Part shown: positions 43,403 through 53,112 of the stretch, piece by piece | Layout of the letters: every line of letters begins with the position of its first letter | Position numbering within the stretch: the stretch's first letter is position 1 | Notes under the pieces: generated by a model | Seen by the model: only the letters and a program-made list of their open reading frames with translations | Told to the model about the DNA's origin: nothing | Database searches by the model: none | Translations under genes and position numbers: made by a program | Source of the DNA: JBCDHN01 sp965224535 | Lineage (GTDB): Bacteria; Verrucomicrobiota; Verrucomicrobiia; Verrucomicrobiales; DEV007 | Reading direction: 5' to 3' | DNA: 64,000 bases | NCBI GenBank assembly: GCA_965224535.1 | Contig: CBDCZR010000047.1 | Coordinates: 116,116-180,115, forward strand

Positions 43403-46400
43403 TTAAAAGTCCTCGCTACCAACCGGCCAAAGCTGATCGTCCAGGGCGACGCCCAAATCTCCGCCGCTGCTTCCCTTGCCTTTGCCGGGAGAATTCTCCG
43501 TGAGCCGGAAATCCCGCGCATTGGCGTCCATGAAGCCGGGATCGGTGAAAAACTGACAAGCGGTTGTGGAGACGCCGTGTTCCTCAAAATCCTCAGGATT
43601 CTCCAGCCGTTTGAGTTCGTTGGATGACCTCGGCTCGGTCATGATGCCGAAAGCGCGGCCGGGAGAGACGATGGAATTGCGGATCACCGCCCGATTCAGG
43701 TTGTTGTAAAACTGAAACTGAAAATCCTGCCCGCCGGCGAACACGCAATCCTCAAACGTGGCCTCGCCCAGGCCGATGATGATGGGGCGGCGCTCGAAAA
43801 AGGTGATGTTGTTGAAGCGCTTGGGGTTGCGGCCGCCGGCCACCAGTTTGTCGATCAAGCAGTTGCTCACGGTGGCCGCGGAGTTGCCGCAGTTCAGCTC
43901 GCCGAAGATGCAGTCGCGGACCTCGGTTTTGGCCGAACCGCCCAGATCCAGGAATCGCACCCGCAAACCGGAAACCTTCACGTTGGAGGCGGCGATGCGA
44001 AAGCGCGTGTTGATCTCCGAACGGTGGCCGCGAATGGTGACGTCAGGCTTGGTCAGCAGGTAGTTGCCGGCGCCAACCAGGTTGAGCCGCTCACCCTTGG
44101 AGCTGTTGGGATATTTACCCGGAGCCAGCCACAAAATGTCGCCCGGTTGCACCTGATCGAGGGCGGAGTCCAGGGTAATGGTGTCGCCGATTCCCTCCGG
44201 ACTCACCCGAATGGTCTCCGGCATGCGTTCCGGGTCTCCGGCCATTTTCGCGGGCTCGGGCACCGGCTCGGGAGCTTCCTCGACGATTGGCGCCACGCCG
44301 ATGGCTTGGCCACGCTTATCCAGCCAAAGTTGGAACCAATTTTTGCAGGTATCCGTCACCGCGGACGGGTTTTCGATGCCGCGGCCAAACACGATCCACC
44401 CCTGAGAACGGCTGCGCGTGCCAAAAACAGCCGTGGGGCTGTCATCCTTGAGCGGGCCGACGCCAACCACGATGCGGTCGATGTCTTTGGGCAGGTTTTT
44501 GGGAATCAGGTTGCTCACCCGCGATGCTCCGTCGTTGCCGATGCCGGTCACCGTGCCGTCGGCATGAAGGGCCAAGCCGGCGGTGACGGATTCCGCACCC
44601 TTGCGCGCGCCCACTTGCACCACGTCCTTGAGCCCTTTGACCAGCCGCTGATCGTCGCGGTTAAACTGCTCGAAGGGATCGACTAACTCGACGCTCCCGT
44701 TGTTTTGCAGGCACAGCGCCCAGCCATTGCCATCGGCAAAATCCACGACGCGGGTCACATCTTCCAACCCTTCGCGAAATGCGCCGCGCACACCTCCCCA
44801 AGCCACTAGCCGGCCGCGATTGGTGAGGGCACAAGAGAGGTTGGAGCGGGCATACACCCTAACCACGCCGCTGAGCCGCTCCGGGACGCTCGATTGGCCG
44901 GCAAAATTCGCTCCCCAAGCCCGCACCTCTCCATTTTCCAGCAACGCCACGGCATGCTCGCCGCCAATGGCCAATTGCACCACGTTGGTGAGGCTGCGCG
45001 GCATTTTCAGCACGGCCTCGTTGTCGTTTTGAAACATCTGGATCTTGCCTTCGGAATCGACCGCGCCATAGCCGGCGCCATACCCCCAAATGCTGGCAAC
45101 GGACACCGCGTTGAGGATTTCCGGCGCGTCCGTGCGGAGCCGGCCGCTAACCTGGCTGGCCATGACGAATTTGCCGATGCGCGACGGCCGTTTGGGCGGA
45201 AAAGGCACCTCGATCGGCAAAGTGATGGGCTCAAACTGCGGAATCGTGGATTTTTCTGGCTCGTTGGCCGCATTCTTGGGTTTTGGCGCAGATTCTTCGA
45301 CCTTTGGCATTGCCTCCAGCTTGGCCAACAGCGGTTCGCGCACTTCCTTGACCTTCGTGGTTGGCTCCAAAACACCTTTGGCCACCAGTTGGTTGGAAAA
45401 TTCGTTCAACGCGACCAATTGCGCCTCCAGCAGCGGGCGCTGACTGCTATCGCGCTCCTGCTCGATCTTTTTGAGCTGCTCCCAATACGCTTCGCGAGCT
45501 TTTGCCAGCATTGGCGGATCGGCGCCGCGCTGAATGGGCTCGGGCTTGGAAACGAGCTGGATTTCGCTACGAATCGCTGAAGCAATCTCCGGACGCACTC
45601 CCGGCCGCGACAATTGCCCCTGAAGCGCGCGGCTGTAGCCCTCATGCATCTGCTTGAGCTTAGCGGTAAAGGGTTGCTCCACCTCCGCGGCAGCGCGTTT
45701 CGCAAAATCCGCCTGCAACTGCGCGAATTCTTCATCCGCAGCCTGATTTTCCGCCTCGCGCTGACGCGCCAACTCCGCGGCGGGATCTTTTTTGGGCTCC
45801 GGCTCGGGTTCCATTTCCGGCTCGGGCTCCGGGTTCACCTCGGCCACGGAGACCGGTTTTTCGGGCTCCGCATCAAAATCCCGATCGGTATCTTGGTCCT
45901 CCAGACGATCGGCCATCGGCGGCGCGGGCGGCTCGTTTTTCGGCTTCATGAAAATGAAAGCCGCGATTCCCACCACCGCCAAAGTCCCGGCCACGATGCC
46001 CATCACCGTCATCTGCTGCTTCTTTTGCGCCTCATAGGCCCGCTGGGCGATCGCCGCGGGATTTTCCCCGCGCGTGATGGTTCCGCCGGAAAGCTTGACC
46101 GGCGCCGTTACCATCAAATTCTCCTTGGGTTGGGGGCTGGTAGCGATTTTTTCGACCGCTTTGCCCAAAATGGCCGCCGTTTGGTAGCGGTGCTCCGGAT
46201 CGGGCTGCATGCAGTAGAGGATGACCTGCTCCAAACGGTGATCGATCGCAGGATTCAGCTCCGTGGGCGCCACCCACTCATCGCCGGGCGCCTGACCCGT
46301 CAGCATCTCGTAAAGCAGCACCCCCAGGCTGTAAACATCCGCCCGGTGGTCCACCGCATCGTAGTTTTCCAGCATCTCTGGCGCGGAATACGCTGGCGTG

Positions 46401-46972
46401 CCCATGGCCAGTCCACCCTGATCGGCCGCGCCCGTCATCACCAGGCCAAAATCGGCCACCTTCACCTTCTCCTCGTTGGTGATCATGATGTTGGCCGGCT
46501 TAATATCGCGGTGCACCATCCCCTTGTTGTGCGCGTAATCCAGCGCCTCACAAATCTTCGGCAACCACCGCAAGGTGTGGGTTTGCTGGAGCTTGTCCGT
46601 CTTGATCCAATCGCAAAGATCGGTCCCCTCCACATACTCCATCGCAAAATAGAGCAACCCGCTCTCAGTCTCGCCAAAATCGTAGACCCCGATGATGTTG
46701 TCGTGGTCCAGCTTGGCCATCGCCTGAGCCTCACGCTGAAACCCCTTGGCAAACTGGCCGCTATCGTCCTCAATCGGCCGCAACACCTTGATCGCCACAT
46801 TGCGGTCCAGCTTGTCCTGACGGCCCTTGTAAACCGCGCCCATTCCCCCGACGCCGAGCAAGGTTTCGATCTCGAACTTGTCGCCAATATCGGCATCCAG
46901 CTCCTCCGCGGAGGGTGGAGTAAACCCTTCGTAAACCTGTTCGATTAGCTTCGCTTCACTGTCTTCACTCAT
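43403..46972 (-). CDS. Receptor-type Ser/Thr protein kinase with RCC1-like and beta-helix domains
   Basis: The ATG at 46972 (MSEDSEAKL) gives 1189 residues; a 50-codon upstream extension is noncoding in character. The kinase domain (about residues 30-310) is complete: GVGGMG loop, K62 in VAIKVL, H154-R-D156 and D174-F-G176. A transmembrane helix lies at about 335-352. An acidic EPEPEPE stretch and a coiled coil follow (about 380-590). RCC1-like propeller repeats with AIGGEHAVALLENGEVRAWG span about 620-900. A right-handed beta-helix with ITLDSALDQVQPGDILWLAPG spans about 970-1189. It probably senses an extracytoplasmic ligand and phosphorylates cytosolic targets. Confidence 0.9.
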   Translation of the reverse strand: MSEDSEAKLIEQVYEGFTPPSAEELDADIGDKFEIETLLGVGGMGAVYKGRQDKLDRNVAIKVLRPIEDDSGQFAKGFQREAQAMAKLDHDNIIGVYDFGETESGLLYFAMEYVEGTDLCDWIKTDKLQQTHTLRWLPKICEALDYAHNKGMVHRDIKPANIMITNEEKVKVADFGLVMTGAADQGGLAMGTPAYSAPEMLENYDAVDHRADVYSLGVLLYEMLTGQAPGDEWVAPTELNPAIDHRLEQVILYCMQPDPEHRYQTAAILGKAVEKIATSPQPKENLMVTAPVKLSGGTITRGENPAAIAQRAYEAQKKQQMTVMGIVAGTLAVVGIAAFIFMKPKNEPPAPPMADRLEDQDTDRDFDAEPEKPVSVAEVNPEPEPEMEPEPEPKKDPAAELARQREAENQAADEEFAQLQADFAKRAAAEVEQPFTAKLKQMHEGYSRALQGQLSRPGVRPEIASAIRSEIQLVSKPEPIQRGADPPMLAKAREAYWEQLKKIEQERDSSQRPLLEAQLVALNEFSNQLVAKGVLEPTTKVKEVREPLLAKLEAMPKVEESAPKPKNAANEPEKSTIPQFEPITLPIEVPFPPKRPSRIGKFVMASQVSGRLRTDAPEILNAVSVASIWGYGAGYGAVDSEGKIQMFQNDNEAVLKMPRSLTNVVQLAIGGEHAVALLENGEVRAWGANFAGQSSVPERLSGVVRVYARSNLSCALTNRGRLVAWGGVRGAFREGLEDVTRVVDFADGNGWALCLQNNGSVELVDPFEQFNRDDQRLVKGLKDVVQVGARKGAESVTAGLALHADGTVTGIGNDGASRVSNLIPKNLPKDIDRIVVGVGPLKDDSPTAVFGTRSRSQGWIVFGRGIENPSAVTDTCKNWFQLWLDKRGQAIGVAPIVEEAPEPVPEPAKMAGDPERMPETIRVSPEGIGDTITLDSALDQVQPGDILWLAPGKYPNSSKGERLNLVGAGNYLLTKPDVTIRGHRSEINTRFRIAASNVKVSGLRVRFLDLGGSAKTEVRDCIFGELNCGNSAATVSNCLIDKLVAGGRNPKRFNNITFFERRPIIIGLGEATFEDCVFAGGQDFQFQFYNNLNRAVIRNSIVSPGRAFGIMTEPRSSNELKRLENPEDFEEHGVSTTACQFFTDPGFMDANARDFRLTENSPGKGKGSSGGDLGVALDDQLWPVGSEDF

Positions 46973-47146
46973 AATCCTACGCAATTTGGTTGGAATTCCT
47001 GCCAGGATTACCCTGGACCGGCCTAACTCTGTCGGAATTAGCTCACAGCGCCACAAAAACTTTTGGATTTTGTTGGGGCGCGGCTGGGCAATTTTTTCCA
47101 GCGCCCCTTCCCATCGCACCAAAACGAAGCGTCCCGGCTCAAAAGC

Positions 47147-47605
47147 TCAAAATGATCGTGCCAGAGCTTCGGCATTTGATCGCGAAAGCTTGGACTTTCG
47201 AATCAGGTGGAGAGAGACCAAACCAAATGCGATCAACATTGGACCTTCGGAGTACGTCCACGAGGCGGGCAGTCCCTCAAATATGTCGACTGCGAACAGC
47301 GCGACACCCAAAATCATCACCGCCCAGGTGAGATAGAGGAGGACGTGGTAGTGTCGCCGGAGATCGAAAGATATCACCCAAACCAAGCCTGCAAGCAGTG
47401 TGTACAGCGCGGAAGTGGATCGAGCGAGATACCCGACGATTGGCTCCTCGGGAAGGACGCCTAATCCGAGGCTCGAGTGAACAGAATTCATCCAGGCATA
47501 CGGCGCTGCTACGAATATAGCGGCCAAAAGGGTGACGGTCGCGACCGCGCGCATGCAGAATCTCAATGTGCGTTCCGCTCGAGCCGCCGTTTGGTTGGTC
47601 GCCAT
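47147..47605 (-). CDS. Four-helix membrane protein of the arsM operon
   Basis: The ATG at 47605 (MATNQTAARA) gives 152 residues; a longer frame from 47656 overlaps the sigma-factor gene. Four hydrophobic helices are evident (TVTLLAAIFVAAPYAWM, TSALYTLLAGLVWVISF, HVLLYLTWAVMILGVALFAV and a final segment near MLIAFGLVSLHLI). It begins 7 bp after the sigma stop, so it is in the arsM-sigZ operon. A 96-bp near-copy of its middle, with a stop codon, is at 52188-52283. Function is unknown; it could be a membrane partner or anti-sigma for the sigma factor. Confidence 0.7.
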   Translation of the reverse strand: MATNQTAARAERTLRFCMRAVATVTLLAAIFVAAPYAWMNSVHSSLGLGVLPEEPIVGYLARSTSALYTLLAGLVWVISFDLRRHYHVLLYLTWAVMILGVALFAVDIFEGLPASWTYSEGPMLIAFGLVSLHLIRKSKLSRSNAEALARSF

Positions 47606-47612
47606 CGCACTG

Positions 47613-48173
47613 TCAGCACTCGACACAGCTTCCCTTCTTTCTTGGCGTGCAATCAATCACCGCCCCTCGCCGGTCTCGTTCGAACTGGCAGCAACGATCC
47701 AAATTGTCGCGGAGCATCTTCCGGCCTCGAAGAATTCGGGATTTCGCCGCGGGCAACGACGAACCAAGCCTGCGCGCCACCTCCTTGTGCGGCAATTGCT
47801 CGATGTCAGCCAGCAAAACCGCCTCGCGATATCCGTCGGGCAGCCCCTGGATCATTCGACGAAACGAGGCCAACAGCGGTTCGAGATCGGGCGGTTCGGC
47901 TGGATCGTCAGCCAAGGTCATGTCCTCGATATCGACGGTGGTTTTTCTCGTTCGATAGTGGTCGATGCTCGCATTGCGCGCCGCGCGGTAGAGCCACGCT
48001 CGAAGGTCCCGAATGGAGTCGCCCGCCTGGATGCGCTGATGCAATCTGAGAAACACATCCTGTCGAATATCCTCCGCCACCGCCGCATCGCCAACACGGC
48101 TGCGGAGGAATCCGCCGAGCTGATCGGCAAACTCGCTCCACAGACGTTCCAATTCCTCATCGGCGGTCTTCAT
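47613..48173 (-). CDS. SigZ-like ECF sigma factor with Cys-rich tail
   Basis: The ATG at 48173 (MKTADEELER) gives 186 residues. Region 2 includes GDAAVAEDIRQDVFLRLHQRI and LRAWLYRAARNASIDHYR; region 4 includes LPDGYREAVLLADIEQLPHKEVARRL. The C-terminal tail has a CC pair and three further Cys (DRCCQFE, IDCTPRK, GSCVEC), the SigZ-type pattern that may bind a metal or metalloid. The start overlaps the arsM stop (ATGA), so it is translated with arsM. It could make the operon respond to arsenite; this is inference. Confidence 0.85.
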   Translation of the reverse strand: MKTADEELERLWSEFADQLGGFLRSRVGDAAVAEDIRQDVFLRLHQRIQAGDSIRDLRAWLYRAARNASIDHYRTRKTTVDIEDMTLADDPAEPPDLEPLLASFRRMIQGLPDGYREAVLLADIEQLPHKEVARRLGSSLPAAKSRILRGRKMLRDNLDRCCQFERDRRGAVIDCTPRKKGSCVEC

Positions 48174-48973
48174 GCCTCTACCTTTACCGCCTGAATGCTG
48201 GCAGACGCCACAAAATCCGCCACTCCACGTCCGGGGAACCAATTTTCGAGGATGTCCCGACTCTCGCCCTTTCGCGAAATGCGGATGTCGCGGAACCCGG
48301 CTTGCTCGAGCATAGCGCGGAGGTCGTCCACGATGGATGCGCCGGCAACACAGCCCGTGTAGAGTTCCCAATCCTTCTCCAATTCGGCGGGAATCGGAGC
48401 CATCGCCACCACGTCGGAAACGGCAAGTCGCCCGCCGTTTTTCAGAACGCGAAAAGCTTCGCGAAAAACGGCGGGCTTGTCCGGCGAGAGGTTGATCACG
48501 CAGTTGGAGATGATCGCGTCCACCGTGCCGTCGGCGACGGGGAGATGTTCGATCTCGCCAAGCCGAAATTCGACGTTGTCATGGCCGGCTTTGGTCGAGT
48601 TGGCGCGTGCCCTGGCCAACATTTCCGGGGTCATGTCGACTCCGATCACGCGCCCTTCCTCGCCCACTGCCTTGGCAGCGAGAAAGGCGTCAAATCCCGC
48701 GCCGCTCCCCAAGTCCAACACCACTTCGCTACGTTGGAGGGAAGCGATCGCCTGCGGGTTGCCACAGCCGAGACCAAGGTTTGCCCCTTCGGGTGCGGCT
48801 GCCAGGTCATCGTCGGTATAGCCGATGCGGCGGGAGAGTTCTACGGGGTCGTTTGCGGGAGATCCCCCGCAGGAAGTCCCCGTGCAGCAGGTGCCACTGG
48901 TGTCCGCGATCTCGCCGTAGCGGGCGCGGACGGTTTCTCTGATTTCTTCTTGTTCGGTGATGTTGGTCGTCAT
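48170..48973 (-). CDS. arsM: Arsenite S-adenosylmethionine methyltransferase
   Basis: A 267-residue methyltransferase. The SAM-binding core is VVLDLGSGAGFDAFLAAKAVG with GVDMTPEMLARAR. Cysteines suited to As(III) binding are C29, C30 and C35 near the N-terminus, the Cys of SNCVINLSPDK and the Cys of YTGCVAGA, the last two being the pair retained in all ArsM. It converts arsenite to methylated, partly volatile species for detoxification. It is the first gene of a three-gene operon with a SigZ-like sigma factor. No arsR, arsB or acr3 gene is adjacent in the window. Confidence 0.93.
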   Translation of the reverse strand: MTTNITEQEEIRETVRARYGEIADTSGTCCTGTSCGGSPANDPVELSRRIGYTDDDLAAAPEGANLGLGCGNPQAIASLQRSEVVLDLGSGAGFDAFLAAKAVGEEGRVIGVDMTPEMLARARANSTKAGHDNVEFRLGEIEHLPVADGTVDAIISNCVINLSPDKPAVFREAFRVLKNGGRLAVSDVVAMAPIPAELEKDWELYTGCVAGASIVDDLRAMLEQAGFRDIRISRKGESRDILENWFPGRGVADFVASASIQAVKVEA

Positions 48974-49169
48974 GATTTTCCTCTTGGGTTATGCCAGACG
49001 ATTCGTCGGGCGGGTCGATCATGCAGACGAAGCGGATTTCGAAAAGATGCAGGAAATCTTGCGACACGGAAATCGGTTTCCAGCGAGACAGTGTGGCTTG
49101 CGCGACCACTTTCTCAGCCACAACTTTTCATTGTCACCGGGCCATTCGCACTCCAGAATCCGAATCACC

Positions 49170-50558
49170 ATGGCTGATTTGGATGCATTGAAACAGGCGG
49201 TGGCGTTGTCTCCCGAAAACGTCCCGCTGCTGATTATGCTGGCGAATGCTCACTTGGACCAATTGGAGGCCGAGGAGGCCCGGTCGGTGTTCGAAACAGC
49301 ACTCCAGCACGAACCCGCCAACCCGGAGGCGAAGCTGGGGATGATTCGGGCGCTCGATTTTCTCGGCAAGGGCTCGGAGGCGATTTTGCGGGCGGAAGCC
49401 TTGTGCGAAGAGGCCCCGAATTTCGCGCCGGCGAAGCTGCAATTGGCCAAATTGCTGCTGAAAGAGGGCGATGGGAAAAAATCGCGAAGCCTGTACGACG
49501 CCGCGGTAAAACTAGACGCGAATCTGGCCGATCCCAGCTTGCTAAAACGCATCGAGGAAGCTGGTGGAACGGAAAAAGAAAAGCCCAAAGGTCCGACGCC
49601 CGGTTCGGCGAATTCCTGGCAAGCTGGCGCATTTCAAGACGATGGGGAAGACTGGAAGGACGACGATCCCACCGAGGATTTGCGGCTGGATTTCCTCCAA
49701 AAGGCGGACGCGAAGTTCGAGGACGTGGGGGGAATGGAAGACGTCAAAAAGGCGATTCGGATGAAAATTCTGCTGCCGCTGCAAAAGAAGGAAATGTTCG
49801 CGGCTTACGGCAAAAAGGCAGGCGGCGGCGTTCTCCTCTACGGTCCGCCGGGGTGCGGGAAAACGCTGATCAGCCGAGCCACGGCGGGGGAAATCGACGC
49901 GAATTTCTTCTCGATCGGCCTCCACCAGGTGTTGGAAATGTGGATTGGGCGCAGCGAACAGAAATTGCACGAAATCTTCGAACTGGCGCGTTCTTCCAAG
50001 CCTGCGGTTCTCTTTTTCGACGAAATCGACGCGCTCGCGGCGGACCGGCGCGACATGCGAGGCTCCGCGGCGCGCACCTTGATCAATCAATTCCTGGCCG
50101 AGATCGACGGAAACATCGCCGACAACGACGAAGTGCTGATTTTGGGAGCCACGAACGCGCCCTGGCATCTGGACTCCGCGTTTTTGCGCCCCGGACGCTT
50201 CGACCGCCTCATTTTCGTTCCTCCTCCGGACGAACCGGCTCGCTCGGAGATCATCCAGGTGATGGCCAAGGACAAACCGGTCGGCCAGATGGACGTGGAT
50301 GCGCTCGTCAAGAAAACGGCGGGCTTTTCCGGCGCCGACATCAAGGCCGTTTTCGACCGCGCGGTGGAATCGAAGTTGGAGGAAGCCCTGGAGTCCGACG
50401 AAATCATCCCGCTCAATACCAAAGACTTGCTTCGCTCTCGCAAACAGGTGAAACCCTCAACCGCCAAGTGGTTCGAAAGCGCGAAAAACTACGCGCTCTA
50501 CGCCAACCAAAGCGGCTTTTACGACGACGTGTTGGAACACTTGGGAATCAAAAAATGA
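49170..50558 (+). CDS. TPR - AAA+ ATPase (Cdc48/FtsH-like)
   Basis: The ATG at 49170 (MADLDALKQA) gives 462 residues. Residues about 1-130 are TPR-like helices; about 190-420 form one AAA+ domain with Walker A GPPGCGKT (about 224-231), Walker B AVLFFDEIDAL, an arginine-finger region LRPGRFDRL and sensor NA in LGATNAPW. It lacks a protease domain or membrane helix. The stop overlaps the next gene's ATG (ATGA). The pair likely forms an ATP-driven remodelling complex on the membrane via the TPR partner. Confidence 0.88.
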   Translation: MADLDALKQAVALSPENVPLLIMLANAHLDQLEAEEARSVFETALQHEPANPEAKLGMIRALDFLGKGSEAILRAEALCEEAPNFAPAKLQLAKLLLKEGDGKKSRSLYDAAVKLDANLADPSLLKRIEEAGGTEKEKPKGPTPGSANSWQAGAFQDDGEDWKDDDPTEDLRLDFLQKADAKFEDVGGMEDVKKAIRMKILLPLQKKEMFAAYGKKAGGGVLLYGPPGCGKTLISRATAGEIDANFFSIGLHQVLEMWIGRSEQKLHEIFELARSSKPAVLFFDEIDALAADRRDMRGSAARTLINQFLAEIDGNIADNDEVLILGATNAPWHLDSAFLRPGRFDRLIFVPPPDEPARSEIIQVMAKDKPVGQMDVDALVKKTAGFSGADIKAVFDRAVESKLEEALESDEIIPLNTKDLLRSRKQVKPSTAKWFESAKNYALYANQSGFYDDVLEHLGIKK

Positions 50559-51838
50559 GCGACGAAGCAGCCGACCAAAAAATGCAAATGGTGGTGGCCT
50601 TGCGCGATCGCCGGCGGTTCGAGGAAGCCGAGGCGCTCTTGAAGGAGGCCCTGGCGCAGGATCCCGAATTGGCCGACGCGCACTACCAACTGGCGCTGAC
50701 CTATCTCTGCATGGACAAGCGCAAACGCGACGCGCTCGCCGCCGTGGATAAAGCCGTGGAGCACGACGCCGAGGATCCGTGGTATCACGCTTTGCGAGCG
50801 GGAATTTTGGCCGATTTGCGCGAGTTCGACAAAGCGCACCACTCCGCGGACTACGCCATCCAGCTCGATGCGGAACTGCCGGCTGCTCATCGCGCCAAGG
50901 CCGAAGTTTACTGCGACCAAGACCGTTGGGCCGAGGCGGAAGACTCCCTGCTGGAAGCCCTGAAGTTGGACGCCGATGACGAAGGCGCGACCAACATGCT
51001 CGCCCACGTTCAGCGCATGCAGGACAAGATGGACGAGACCGGCGAAACCATTGATCAGCTGCTGAGCGAAAACCCGGAAAGCGCCTACGCCCACCACAAC
51101 GCGGGCTGGGCCGCGCTGCAACGCAACGACCACAAACAGGCGGAAATGCACTTCCGCGAAGCGCTCCGGCTCGACGCCAGTTTCGATGGCGCGCGCGATG
51201 GCTTGCTGGAGTCGTTCAAAGCGCGCTCCCTGCCTTACCGGCTCTACCTGAGCTACTGTTTTTTCATGCAGCGCTTCACGGAAAAAGCGCGTTGGCTGCT
51301 CATCATCGGCCTGCTTGTCGGCGTTCGAGTTGGCCGCAGCTTGCTTGAAAAAGTCAGCCCGCTAGCGGCCAGCCTTCTCATTTTCACCTACCTGCTTTTC
51401 GTCCTTTGGGTCTGGCTGGCTTCCGGCGTCGGGAACTTTCTGGTCTTGATGGACAGCTCCGCCAAGCACGCCCTGCGCCGCGGCGAAAAATGGGAAGGAA
51501 TCGCGGTGGGCGGCGGATTGTTGCTGGGTTTGGTGGTGTTTTTTGGCAGCACCGCGGCGAATTTGCACGGGCTCGCCGCGGCCGGCGCGTTGATCGGCCT
51601 CTCGACCATTCCCGCCTCCCTCACGTTTACCAACGAAAGCCGCGCCGGCCGATTTCTCTTCGGCGGGATGACGGCGTTCGCCTACCTGGGCGCATTTATC
51701 GCGCTGTTTCACGTCATCGCCTCGGGTCCCGCGCAAAAAGTCGATCTCATTTCCGGCTGGATCGGCTTTGCCATCCTGACAGCGGTCGCTTGCACCTGGC
51801 TGGGAAATGCGGGCAGCTTGAGAGAGCATCGGGAGTAG
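50555..51838 (+). CDS. TPR membrane protein paired with AAA+ ATPase
   Basis: A 427-residue protein translationally coupled to the ATPase. Residues about 1-225 are TPR repeats (FEEAEALLKEALAQDPELADAHYQLAL, WAEAEDSLLEALKLDADDEG). Four to six membrane helices occupy about 245-420 (LLIIGLLVGVRVG, LLIFTYLLFVLWVWLA, GLLLGLVVFFGS, ILTAVACTWLG). The cytosolic TPR could dock the ATPase, whose own N-terminus is also TPR-like. No family-level function is recognised. Confidence 0.82.
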   Translation: MSDEAADQKMQMVVALRDRRRFEEAEALLKEALAQDPELADAHYQLALTYLCMDKRKRDALAAVDKAVEHDAEDPWYHALRAGILADLREFDKAHHSADYAIQLDAELPAAHRAKAEVYCDQDRWAEAEDSLLEALKLDADDEGATNMLAHVQRMQDKMDETGETIDQLLSENPESAYAHHNAGWAALQRNDHKQAEMHFREALRLDASFDGARDGLLESFKARSLPYRLYLSYCFFMQRFTEKARWLLIIGLLVGVRVGRSLLEKVSPLAASLLIFTYLLFVLWVWLASGVGNFLVLMDSSAKHALRRGEKWEGIAVGGGLLLGLVVFFGSTAANLHGLAAAGALIGLSTIPASLTFTNESRAGRFLFGGMTAFAYLGAFIALFHVIASGPAQKVDLISGWIGFAILTAVACTWLGNAGSLREHRE

Positions 51839-52187
51839 TTAGTTACGCTCATCGCCCTCGCGAAGTAGGCCACGATCCTAACTTCGCATCCCCAGCCGCG
51901 TTGGCTTAGCTTAGTAGCCCTCTACCTTCGATACAAGACCGCGTCGGAAGTTACCAACGAAGCGATCAGCGCTTTCCCTCCGCCGCTGTCGCGATATTCC
52001 TGCAGACGCCGGTCTGTCGAGCGGGGTAACTTCAATCGACTGACAGATTGGACCCATATTTCTACCCTTTTCGTGAAAACGATCTTCAGCGAGGCTGTTT
52101 CGTTAGCCTGCCGAGCCGGACACCTTCCGGCATTGGCGCGAGGGTCCTTTCGGGCGCCGGCGAAAGCACTGGAAGTGGGCGGTACAT

Positions 52188-52283
52188 AGCGCGGAAGTGC
52201 ATCGAGCGAGATACCCGACGATTGGCTCCTCGGCAAAGACGCCCAATCCGAGGCTCTAATGAACAGAATTCATCCAGGCATAC
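52188..52283 (-). repeat. Decayed partial duplicate of 47406-47502
   Basis: About 96 bp match 47406-47502 with roughly six substitutions. The matched part corresponds to the middle of the arsM-operon membrane protein (MNSVHSSLGLGV segment). In this copy an in-frame TAG replaces a Ser codon. It is a nonfunctional scrap in the 450-bp gene-free interval 51839-52288, which otherwise holds nothing recognisable. Confidence 0.88.
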
Positions 52284-52288
52284 GTCAC

Positions 52289-52968
52289 CGGGCTCTTCAC
52301 GAAAACCGGGCTGGAAACGAGGACGCGCTGAGTTTGGTGGTGATCGCGCCGAACGGCGAGGTCGAGCGCGAAGGCCTCGTCACCGTGCAAGGCGCGCACA
52401 TCGGCGGGTTGGTGGTCGATTCGTTAGGCAACCTCTATCTGGGAGCGCAATTGTCCGCGCCGGGTTCGCGGATTCCCGCTTGGGCTAAGCCGAATTTGCC
52501 CGCGGATTCGCCGCATCATCATCCCCGCGCGGCTTACGCGCAGGAAGCAGCCATCGTGAAGTTTCCTCCGGACGGCGGACACATCCGGCTCGATGAAAAC
52601 GGCCCGCTCACCGGCCATCGGCAGCGACCTGCCTGGGTGGCGCTTTCGGATGGTGTCAGGATCATCACGCGGGGTGGTTTCGTTCCCGGTAAAACCGGCG
52701 AAACAGCCTCGGCTGCGCCTGCGAAACGACGCGCTTCGACATCGACGAACACGACCGTTTGTTTGTGCCGGACGTGCATCGTTTCCAAGTTCGCGTGTTA
52801 GGCAGCGACGGCGGGGAACTCTCGCGATTCGGCAGCTACGGCAATATGGACGACCGCGGGCCGGAAATCCGCTTCGGCTGGCCGCTGGCAGTGCAAGTCT
52901 CCGGAAATCGCGCGTTTGTGGCGGATTTGGTGAATCGGCGAATCGTGGCGGTGCGGCTGGCGAAATAG
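52289..52968 (+). pseudogene. Remnant of an NHL/propeller-repeat protein
   Basis: Two reading frames carry propeller-blade sequence: SLVVIAPNGEVEREGLVTVQ and GGLVVDSLGNLYLGAQLS first, then after a frame change near 52690, RFDIDEHDRLFVPDVHRFQV, VLGSDGGELSRFGSYGN and NRAFVADLVNRRIVAVRLAK. There is no start region: the upstream part joins the duplicated scrap. This is the frameshifted C-terminus of a secreted NHL-repeat protein. Sequence 52969-53112 holds nothing supportable. Confidence 0.65.
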
Positions 52969-53112
52969 GGGGCTTTTTGCTACCGGAAATTGCGTCTCCA
53001 TGCCACGTTGTCTGCCTATGGCCACCGGCAACGACGAACCACCAATCATGCAATGGCACCAGATCGTGGCGCCTTTGCTCAAGGAAGAATTGGACGATCC
53101 CATAACTTTAGT

